Shown here piece after piece: positions 1 through 4,481 of a DNA stretch of 5,605 nucleotides (its first letter is position 1; every line of letters starts with the position of its first letter). The translations under genes were made by a program, and so were the position numbers. The notes under the pieces were generated by a model, which was given only the letters and a program-made list of their open reading frames with translations, was not told the origin of the DNA and did no database searches. This stretch comes from an uncultured Mycolicibacterium sp. (GTDB taxonomy: Bacteria; Actinomycetota; Actinomycetes; Mycobacteriales; Mycobacteriaceae), in assembly GCF_937941905.1 (NCBI RefSeq), contig NZ_CALDGS010000045.1, positions 1-5,605 of the forward strand, given 5' to 3'.

Positions 1-30
1 GCCAACGACATGCCCGCACTCACCGCCTAA
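1..30 (+). CDS. Possible 3' end of an upstream gene (partial)
   Basis: Frame 1 reads nine sense codons (ANDMPALTA) and a TAA stop at 28-30. The codons are GC-rich at the third position, which suits the tail of a plus-strand gene starting left of the window. With so few codons this could be chance, and no function can be inferred. Confidence 0.3.
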   Translation, partial: ANDMPALTA

Positions 31-198
31 CCCACCGGATCACGCAGCACTACACTACTTCCCGGGACTTGACCCCGCAACGACACGGGAAATTCAGCTA
101 ACTCCGGTTGAGAAACCGCCATATTTGCTCATTTGTCCGCCGATGGGCCTACCATCATCTCCGTCACACGTGACATTTGGGGGAATCAGGGGTTCGCT
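31..198. other. Intergenic region upstream of the duplicated secreted-protein gene
   Basis: This stretch is more AT-rich than the genes and probably holds the promoter of the gene at 199, but I cannot place one firmly. TTGACC at 69-74 and TTGAGA at 108-113 resemble -35 boxes, yet neither has a convincing TAnnnT-type -10 at normal spacing. An inverted repeat TTCCCG (59-64) / CGGGAA (86-91) with a 21-nt loop could be a weak terminator for an upstream gene. A second one, GTCAC-AC-GTGAC, lies at 163-174, 24 bases before the ATG, where an operator could sit. An in-frame TTG at 133 would lengthen the protein but would put 22 charged and polar residues ahead of the leader, so I treat 133-198 as untranslated. 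Confidence 0.4.
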
Positions 199-1593
199 AT
201 GCAACGCAGCAAGTCATATCTCAGTGCCGGGGTCGCCCTGGTCGGCGCGGGCGTGATCGCCGCCGCGCCGGTGGCTCCGCCGATCGATCCGGCGCCGGTG
301 AATCCGGCCGCGGTCGCCCAACACGACGTCGCCCTGACGGCGATCGAACTGCCCGACCCGATCACCTGGTTCGAGCAGTTCATCGACGGCGTGCTCTGGG
401 CCTACGGGGCGAGTGCGCCCCGTCCCTACCACGAGGTGACCGGCGGGCTGATCCCGCGCGCCGAGTACATCACCCAGGGCGTGCTCGCGTCCGGGTTGCG
501 GTTCGGCGCCGGGCTGGCCGAGCTGCCCGGCGGGATCGGCGCGCTGATCAACGCCATCATCCAGGGCCAGGGCGAGATCGCGCTCCAGCTGTTCATCGCC
601 AACCTCATCGACGCGCCGCTGTGGGTGGCCGACCCGACGCTGTACGGACTGCGCGATGCGCTGCCGGCCGTACTCGGCGGTGGGGAAGCCGGCTTCTTCG
701 CCGCGCTGCGCCATCAGCTGTACCTGCTGCGCAACGAGATCAAGGATGTCGTTTTCGACCCGATCGGCTCGGTGGAGAACTTCATCGAGGGGATCATCGC
801 CGATGTGACCCGGCCCGGCCCGTGGCCGCCCGATCCCTCGACCGGGCCGCTGGACAGCGTCACCAAGCTCACCCAGGGCGTGATCGCTACCGCGGTGCGG
901 CTCGCCGCGGCGATCGTGTTGACCCCGCTGCGCGGTGTCGAGCTGGTGCAGGGCGTGCTCGCGGGCGACGGGCCGCAGGCGCTGTCGAACTTCATCTCGG
1001 CGATCATCGACGGGCCGCTGTGGGTGGCCGACCCGGTGTTCTACGAACTGCGTGACACCGTACCGGGCCCGGCCGGTGGTGCGGGCGGGTTCATCGAGGT
1101 GTTCCGCAACGGAATCTGGTCGCTCAACAAGGAGATCGAGCAGACCATCCAGGGCTGGCTCAACCTGCCGGCGCCGAACACGGCCACGGCCGACAACACC
1201 GACTCCGGGTCGCAGGGGGCGTTGCCCACGGCCGGTAGGAAGGTGGCCACGTTCCCGGCCGACCCGCCCGTGGTGAACCACAAGGAGGACGACGTTCCCG
1301 GGCCGAATCCGAGTGCGAGCACCGATCCGGACGAGGCGAAGCTCGAGCAGCAGGCCAACGGGCAGACCCGGTCGTACCAGCCGGTGGTGCGGCACTCGCT
1401 GAAGGCGACGGTGGGCGGCGGACTGTCCCGCGACGGGGGCCGCCCGTGGCAGCAGAACGGCAGCCCGCTCGTCGAGGTGAACCAGCCCGAGGAGCCGGTC
1501 GCCCCCGCTCCCACCGAGCAGCCCACCAACGACGATGGGCCTGCCCCCCAGCAGAAGCCGACGGAGGATCCCGGGGCGAACGAGACCGAATGA
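199..1593 (+). CDS. Probable exported/cell-envelope protein with two tandem ~132-residue modules and a disordered tail
   Basis: This is a 464-residue protein that I cannot name beyond a mycobacterial hypothetical envelope-type protein. The ATG at 199 is chosen because AGGGG (188-192) sits 6 nt upstream and because the protein then begins with a typical leader: basic residues (R3, K5) and an Ala/Gly/Val-rich segment over about residues 8-26. Residues 53-185 and 187-317 are homologous: each starts DPI-x3-E-x-FI-x-G, has (I/L)TQGV near residue 40 of the module, and contains PLWVADP-x2-Y-x-LRD followed by a Gly-rich turn and an N-x-EI-type helix. The modules look amphipathic and helical. From residue 318 on, the chain is rich in Pro, Asp, Glu, Asn, Gln and Gly without hydrophobic segments, so it is likely disordered. 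There is no PE or PPE signature, lipobox or C-terminal membrane anchor. Export is inferred from the leader. The gene converges on the amidase operon, and nothing in the sequence links it to amide metabolism. Confidence 0.88.
   Translation: MQRSKSYLSAGVALVGAGVIAAAPVAPPIDPAPVNPAAVAQHDVALTAIELPDPITWFEQFIDGVLWAYGASAPRPYHEVTGGLIPRAEYITQGVLASGLRFGAGLAELPGGIGALINAIIQGQGEIALQLFIANLIDAPLWVADPTLYGLRDALPAVLGGGEAGFFAALRHQLYLLRNEIKDVVFDPIGSVENFIEGIIADVTRPGPWPPDPSTGPLDSVTKLTQGVIATAVRLAAAIVLTPLRGVELVQGVLAGDGPQALSNFISAIIDGPLWVADPVFYELRDTVPGPAGGAGGFIEVFRNGIWSLNKEIEQTIQGWLNLPAPNTATADNTDSGSQGALPTAGRKVATFPADPPVVNHKEDDVPGPNPSASTDPDEAKLEQQANGQTRSYQPVVRHSLKATVGGGLSRDGGRPWQQNGSPLVEVNQPEEPVAPAPTEQPTNDDGPAPQQKPTEDPGANETE
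355..753 (+). repeat. Intragenic tandem module, copy 1
   Basis: Encodes residues 53-185 of the exported protein. It aligns by eye with copy 2 over its full length: DPI at the start, ITQGV at residues 91-95, APLWVADP around residues 139-146, and NEIK near the end. A 22-base block at 615-636, over the LWVADP motif, is identical to 1014-1035. The two blocks are 399 bases apart, which keeps the frame. Confidence 0.8.
757..1149 (+). repeat. Intragenic tandem module, copy 2
   Basis: Encodes residues 187-317. Landmarks are DPIG at 187, LTQGV at 224-228, GPLWVADP matching APLWVADP of copy 1, and KEIEQ at the end. It follows copy 1 after a single residue, so the mature domain is essentially a head-to-tail duplication. 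Apart from the LWVADP core the DNA has diverged well, which points to an old duplication. Confidence 0.8.
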
Positions 1594-1602
1594 CGACTGC
1601 GC

Positions 1603-1630
1603 CGTGACCTTCGAAGAGGGGTAGGTCACG
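1603..1630. terminator. Hairpin after the exported-protein gene
   Basis: CGTGACCT (1603-1610) and AGGTCACG (1623-1630) form a perfect 8-bp stem with a 12-nt loop, starting 9 bases after the TGA at 1591-1593. There is no T-tract, but mycobacterial terminators often lack one. It probably ends transcription of the plus-strand gene. Confidence 0.5.
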
Positions 1631-1639
1631 ACACGACGC

Positions 1640-1668
1640 GGGGCCGGGACCGCTTGGATCCCGGCCCC
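1640..1668. terminator. Strong GC hairpin between convergent genes
   Basis: GGGGCCGGGA (1640-1649) pairs perfectly with TCCCGGCCCC (1659-1668) around a 9-nt loop. It lies between the stop of the plus-strand gene (1593) and the stop of fmdA on the minus strand (1683). The stem reads the same from both sides, so it can serve as a bidirectional terminator. A U-tract is missing, as is usual in actinobacteria. Confidence 0.7.
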
Positions 1669-1682
1669 TCGCCGTATCCCGG

Positions 1683-2930
1683 TCAGGAGGTGACGGCGAC
1701 CTGGCCCCGGTCGATCTTCTGCGGGCCGTTGCCGCCCGGACGGATGTCGAAATCGAAGATCTCGGTCGGCAGGAACACCGAGCAGCAGGCGTTCGGGATG
1801 TCGACCACGCCGCCGATGCGGCCTTCGATCGGCGAGGTCCCGAGGATCAGGTAGGCCTGCTCACCGGTGTAGCCCCACTTCTTGAGGTACTCGATGGCGT
1901 TCAGGCAGGCGTTCCGGTAGGCCAGCGTGGCGTCCAGGTAGGCATTTCGGTTGTCCTCGTGGTCGACCGAGATGCCGATGAACGTCAGCCATTCCGAGTA
2001 CAGCGGGGCGGTGCGTCCGGGCATGAAGACCGGGTTGTGGGTAATGCCGTAGGTCTCCATGCCGCCTTTGATGAGATCGACGTGCATGTCGATGAACCCG
2101 CCCATCTCGATGGCGCCGCAGAAGTTGATCTCGCCGTCGCCCTGCGAGAAGTGCAGGTCGCCGCCGGAGAGCATGGCGCCCTCGACGAACACCGGGTAGA
2201 AGATGCGGCTGCCACGGGTGAAGTTCTTGATGTCGTGGTTGCCGCCGTTCTCCCGCGGGGGCACGGTACGGGCGCCCTCCCGGGCGATCTTCTCCAGCAG
2301 GTCGCCGGTCGCGGTACCGCCCAGGGTGCCCTCGACCAGCGGCGGCAGTGCCAGCGGCGGCACCCGGTCCGGGTCGGTGGCGATCAGGGCGCGTTCCCGC
2401 TCGTTCCACTTGGCCAGCAGCTCGGGCGACGGCGCGGTGCCGAACAGGCCGGGGTGGGTGATCCCGGTGTAGCGCACCCCGGGCACGTGCCGGGAGGTGC
2501 ACTCCTGGCCGTGGAAGTCCCAGATCGCCTTGTAGGCGTCCGGGAAGTAGTCGGTGAGGAAGCCACCGCCGTTCACCTTGGCGAAGATGCCCGAATAGCC
2601 CCAGCCCTCACCGCAGTTCGGGCCGTTCTTCTGCGGCACCGGGCCGATGTCGAGGATGTCGACGATCAGCAGGTCGCCCGGCTCGGCGCCCTCGACCTTG
2701 ATCGGCCCGGAGAGCATGTGGCACACCGACAGGTCGACGTCGCGGACGTCGTTGGCAGAGTCGTTGTTGCCGATCTGGCCGTCGGTCCACTCCTTGCACT
2801 CGATCCGGAACTCGCTGCCCGGCTTCACGGTCGCGGCCGGCGGGATGTCCGGATGCCAGCGGTTGTGGCCGGGTACGGCCTGATCCCGCATGGATTTGGA
2901 ATGGTCGACGCTGAACACAACTTCGGGCAT
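1683..2930 (-). CDS. fmdA: Formamidase/acetamidase, FmdA/AmdA family
   Basis: A 415-residue enzyme, close to the 405-417 usual for the family. It hydrolyses short aliphatic amides (formamide, acetamide) to ammonia and the carboxylate, probably in the cytosol; this is the zinc-type FmdA/AmdA fold, not a Cys nitrilase. Family blocks appear in order: HNRWHPDIP (22-30), NND-x4-DVRDVDLS with a following H71 and LSGP (55-76), GAEPGDLL (81-88), HPGL (159-162), ATDPDRVP (184-191), ARTVPPRENGGN (220-231) with D233, GDLHFSQGDGE (257-267), CGAIEM (271-276) and IPNACC (378-383). It resembles what I recall of Methylophilus FmdA and of M. smegmatis acetamidase (AmiE). The ATG at 2930 has AAGGGAG (2943-2937) 6 nt upstream, inside the 14-bp gap after amiS. 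It is the last gene of the operon. Which amide is preferred cannot be read from sequence. There is no truncation. Confidence 0.95.
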   Translation of the reverse strand: MPEVVFSVDHSKSMRDQAVPGHNRWHPDIPPAATVKPGSEFRIECKEWTDGQIGNNDSANDVRDVDLSVCHMLSGPIKVEGAEPGDLLIVDILDIGPVPQKNGPNCGEGWGYSGIFAKVNGGGFLTDYFPDAYKAIWDFHGQECTSRHVPGVRYTGITHPGLFGTAPSPELLAKWNERERALIATDPDRVPPLALPPLVEGTLGGTATGDLLEKIAREGARTVPPRENGGNHDIKNFTRGSRIFYPVFVEGAMLSGGDLHFSQGDGEINFCGAIEMGGFIDMHVDLIKGGMETYGITHNPVFMPGRTAPLYSEWLTFIGISVDHEDNRNAYLDATLAYRNACLNAIEYLKKWGYTGEQAYLILGTSPIEGRIGGVVDIPNACCSVFLPTEIFDFDIRPGGNGPQKIDRGQVAVTS

Positions 2931-2936
2931 GCGGAT

Positions 2937-2943
2937 CTCCCTT
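2937..2943 (-). promoter_or_regulatory. Ribosome binding site of fmdA
   Basis: AAGGGAG on the minus strand, 6 nt before the ATG at 2930-2928. It fits wholly in the 14-bp amiS-fmdA gap and fixes the fmdA start. Confidence 0.7.
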
Positions 2944-2944
2944 T

Positions 2945-3577
2945 CTACTTGGCGGCCACGGTTGCGGCCGGTGCACTGGTCTGGGGCGCCACCAGCCGAC
3001 GCCCCAGTGGTATCGCGAGAACGATTGCGACAACGCCGATCACGGCGATGATGGCGGCCGGTCGGGGGCCGGTCTCCCAGTTGCCGGAGACGATGAGGAA
3101 GGCCGGGACCGCCGCGGTGACCACGCCTTCGACCACCGCCACCACCCCGGTGGCGGGACCGAGCCCGGCGTGGTCACGGGCGAGCACCAGAAAGAACAGG
3201 AACCACAGCGCCGCCCACAGCAGCCAGATCACGCCGAAGGCCGGATCGGACTCGACCGAGAAGGCGTGCCAGCCGTAACCGAGTGCGGCGACCGCGACGA
3301 ACAGCGAGAACCAGCCCAGGCCCTCGCCGGACCAGCCGGCGGCGTTGTTGATGGCCACCCATAGGTAGGTGAACCCGAACAGGTAGAGCCCGCTGGCGGC
3401 GAACACCACATCCGGGTCGCCGCCGGACTGCACGATGAGCACCGTCGGCGTGATCACCTGCAGCGCACCGACGAAGAAGTTCAGCGGCACCGCGCCGCGG
3501 GGACTGATGTAGCCGAGCAGCATCAGCCCGTTGACGATGAGCACCGCACCGACGTAGAAGAGTCCGACGCCGCTCAT
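2945..3577 (-). CDS. amiS: AmiS/UreI-family amide (urea) channel
   Basis: A 210-residue, very hydrophobic membrane protein of the AmiS/UreI family, which lets small amides or urea cross the cytoplasmic membrane. Signatures seen: LFYVGAVLIVNG (6-17), NFFVGALQ (33-40), LFGFTYLWVAIN (66-77), GWFSLFVA (88-95), IWLLWAALWF (117-126) and EGVVTAAVPAFL (150-161), which match UreI and Pseudomonas AmiS block for block from memory. Membrane segments fall at about 3-22, 29-49, 57-79, 87-106, 114-133, 143-163 and 174-192. UreI and P. aeruginosa AmiS stop near the residue equivalent to W167 with six segments. Here a further segment follows, then an Arg-Arg pair and an Ala/Pro-rich tail. The ATG at 3577 is 4 bp after the fmdB stop, and its GAGGTGG (3591-3585) lies within fmdB, so the two are probably translationally coupled. 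It would feed substrate to FmdA encoded just downstream. Confidence 0.93.
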   Translation of the reverse strand: MSGVGLFYVGAVLIVNGLMLLGYISPRGAVPLNFFVGALQVITPTVLIVQSGGDPDVVFAASGLYLFGFTYLWVAINNAAGWSGEGLGWFSLFVAVAALGYGWHAFSVESDPAFGVIWLLWAALWFLFFLVLARDHAGLGPATGVVAVVEGVVTAAVPAFLIVSGNWETGPRPAAIIAVIGVVAIVLAIPLGRRLVAPQTSAPAATVAAK

Positions 3578-3581
3578 CGCC

Positions 3582-3869
3582 CTACCACCTCGGCAGACCG
3601 GGCAGGTTCGGGTTGCGCCGGGTCGGCGTGCGCGGCCGCCCCGCCGACTCCGGAATCGACTTGACCACCATCGGGTTCTCCGCGCTGGCCGCCGCCGCGT
3701 CGAAGGCGCGGTGGTGTGCCGCGGTGAAACTGGCCAGCGCGGGTGATCCGAACACCCGCCGGGCCGGCGTCCGGCAGACCGGACACGTTGCGCCAGTGGC
3801 GGGTTCGGACATGGACCGGGTCAGCGTGAAGGGACCGTGGTCGGAACAGCGGAATGTGTAGTTCGGCAT
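3582..3869 (-). CDS. fmdB: FmdB-family zinc-ribbon protein, putative regulator
   Basis: A small 95-residue protein. It opens PNYTFRC, the usual FmdB start, and has metal-ligand candidates C8-x2-H11 and C29-x2-C32, followed by a basic, Pro-rich tail ending NPNLPGLPRW, as in other actinobacterial FmdB-like proteins. FmdB is named after a putative regulator of Methylophilus formamidase; its biochemical role is poorly defined. The ATG at 3869 is preferred to a GTG at 3878 because AAAGGGG (3884-3878) stands 8 nt before the ATG but directly abuts the GTG. It is the first gene after the operon promoter and is followed by amiS after 4 bp. By position it matches amiD of the M. smegmatis acetamidase locus, as I recall it. 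The second ligand position is His where Cys is usual in this family. Confidence 0.87.
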   Translation of the reverse strand: MPNYTFRCSDHGPFTLTRSMSEPATGATCPVCRTPARRVFGSPALASFTAAHHRAFDAAAASAENPMVVKSIPESAGRPRTPTRRNPNLPGLPRW

Positions 3870-3882
3870 CGTCGCCACCCCT

Positions 3883-3898
3883 TTCCGTTCACTCGGAA
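3883..3898. promoter_or_regulatory. Operator-like palindrome over the operon start point
   Basis: TTCCG (3883-3887) and CGGAA (3894-3898) form a perfect 5-bp inverted repeat with a 6-bp spacer, 16 bp in all, a size typical of MarR sites. It overlaps the last bases of the proposed -10 box and the expected start point near 3890, so a bound repressor would block initiation. Binding by the neighbouring MarR protein is inference. Confidence 0.45.
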
Positions 3899-3924
3899 TA
3901 TATCCAGATGAAAATAAAAGTCAA
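3897..3924 (-). promoter_or_regulatory. SigA-type promoter of the fmdB-amiS-fmdA operon
   Basis: On the minus strand TTGACT (3924-3919) and TATATT (3902-3897) are separated by 16 bp, each matching 5 of 6 bases of the housekeeping consensus. The spacer is AT-rich against a very GC-rich background. Transcription should start near 3890, giving a leader of about 20 nt that carries the AAAGGGG ribosome site of fmdB. This separates the structural operon from marR. Confidence 0.65.
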
Positions 3925-3938
3925 GGGGTCGGCGCGGT

Positions 3939-3954
3939 CCGGCGGAGCGGCCGG
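3939..3954 (-). terminator. Weak hairpin directly after marR
   Basis: CCGGC (3939-3943) and GCCGG (3950-3954) form a 5-bp GC stem with a 6-nt loop, adjoining the marR stop codon and ahead of the operon promoter. The T-rich run on the minus strand is about 20 nt further on. It may partly insulate marR from the operon, but such short GC stems are common by chance here. Confidence 0.25.
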
Positions 3955-4383
3955 TCAGTTCCTCAAAAGCGAAGTGCCGTGGACAAGTTCGCGCAACGCG
4001 TCGAGGTCCAGCCCCCACGACTCCAGCGCCTCGCGCTCGGCGGCGGCGACCGCCTCGGCGAGCCGGTTGCGCGTGTTGCGGCCCCGGGGTGTCAGCGCCA
4101 CCAGCACCCGGCGGCGGTCGCTCGCGTCGGCGGTGCGGTAGATCAGCCCCTGGGAGACCAGCCGGTCCACGGTGCGGGTGAGGGTGGGCCCGGTGATCAG
4201 GGTGGCCTGCGCCAGATCGGTCATCGGCATGGTGCGCCGGGCGGCGAGCTCGTCGAGCACCCGCCAGTCCTCCACCTTCAGCGAGGCGTCGGCCAGCACC
4301 CGCGCGATCGCCGCCTCGGCGTGCTGGGTCAGGCGCACCAGCGGCAGCAGGAGGTTGGTGCGGCGCTGCTCCGGCGCGGCCAT
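3955..4383 (-). CDS. MarR-family transcriptional regulator of the amidase locus
   Basis: A 142-residue protein of normal MarR length. An N-terminal dimerisation helix (about 9-31) leads to the winged helix-turn-helix: helices at about 54-62 and 65-78, then a wing at 82-97 containing the family mark D89-R90-R91-R92 and LTPRG (97-101). C-terminal helices complete the dimer. The ATG at 4383 has GAGGGG (4398-4393) 9 nt upstream. It lies divergent from amiC and upstream of the amidase operon, the place of amiA in M. smegmatis, which is reported to be a negative regulator of acetamidase. I infer a repressor that acts on palindromes in the marR-amiC gap and at the operon promoter. Its ligand, whether an amide directly or a signal from AmiC, is unknown. 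Confidence 0.92.
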   Translation of the reverse strand: MAAPEQRRTNLLLPLVRLTQHAEAAIARVLADASLKVEDWRVLDELAARRTMPMTDLAQATLITGPTLTRTVDRLVSQGLIYRTADASDRRRVLVALTPRGRNTRNRLAEAVAAAEREALESWGLDLDALRELVHGTSLLRN

Positions 4384-4423
4384 ATCGTCAATCCCCTCAT
4401 CTCGCGGCGTCGGTTCTGCTTGA

Positions 4424-4429
4424 ATTATT
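4424..4429 (-). promoter_or_regulatory. Candidate -10 element of marR
   Basis: AATAAT on the minus strand lies in the only AT-rich patch of the marR-amiC gap. Transcription would start near 4417, leaving a leader of about 33 nt with the GAGGGG ribosome site. No convincing -35 lies 17 bp upstream, which is common in mycobacterial promoters. The first palindrome (4428-4440) touches its upstream edge. Confidence 0.35.
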
Positions 4430-4440
4430 TCTACGAGAAA
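4428..4440. promoter_or_regulatory. Palindrome 1 in the marR-amiC gap (operator candidate)
   Basis: TTTCT-ACG-AGAAA, a perfect 5-bp inverted repeat with a 3-bp spacer. It overlaps the candidate marR -10 box, where autorepression would be expected. It shares CTACGAG with palindrome 2. Confidence 0.4.
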
Positions 4441-4443
4441 GCA

Positions 4444-4457
4444 CCTACGAGTGTAGG
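4444..4457. promoter_or_regulatory. Palindrome 2 in the marR-amiC gap (operator candidate)
   Basis: CCTAC-GAGT-GTAGG, a perfect 5-bp inverted repeat with a 4-bp spacer, 14 bp from palindrome 1 counted by the shared CTACGAG (4431-4437 and 4445-4451). It lies 24 bp before the chosen amiC start at 4482 and could control amiC. No clear amiC promoter could be drawn beside it. Confidence 0.4.
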
Positions 4458-4471
4458 CGACCCCGATCGAC

Positions 4472-4478
4472 GGTGATC
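4472..4478 (+). promoter_or_regulatory. Ribosome binding site that favours the GTG at 4482 for amiC
   Basis: GGTGATC is a perfect match to part of the sequence complementary to the 16S rRNA 3' end (GGAGGTGATC), and its position relative to GTG 4482 corresponds to normal spacing. The GTG at 4473 lies inside this element and has no purine-rich site of its own at usual distance. Confidence 0.45.
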
Positions 4479-4481
4479 AAA

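Noticed and set aside
133..198. TTG start at 133 for the exported protein
   Set aside because: It would place 22 mostly polar residues before a good leader peptide, and it lacks the AGGGG site that precedes the ATG at 199.
199..1593. Assignment of the exported protein to the PE, PPE or PE_PGRS families
   Set aside because: It lacks the Pro-Glu or Pro-Pro-Glu N-terminal domain, the YxxxD/E export motif and Gly-Gly-Ala/Asn repeats that define them.
214..1629. Minus-strand open frame of 471 codons opposite the exported-protein gene
   Set aside because: It is Arg/Gly/Asp-rich with no domain, whereas the plus-strand frame has a leader, internal repeats and a ribosome site.
1959..3278. Long plus-strand open frame of 439 codons opposite fmdA and amiS
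   Set aside because: It is antisense to a clearly conserved enzyme and channel, its residues are rich in Arg, Gly, Ala, Val and Asp without any family motif, and it arises from the GC bias of the opposite strand.
3870..3878. GTG start at 3878 for fmdB
   Set aside because: The AAAGGGG site abuts this GTG with no spacing and is correctly spaced for the ATG at 3869, where the family's usual PxYxFRC start begins.
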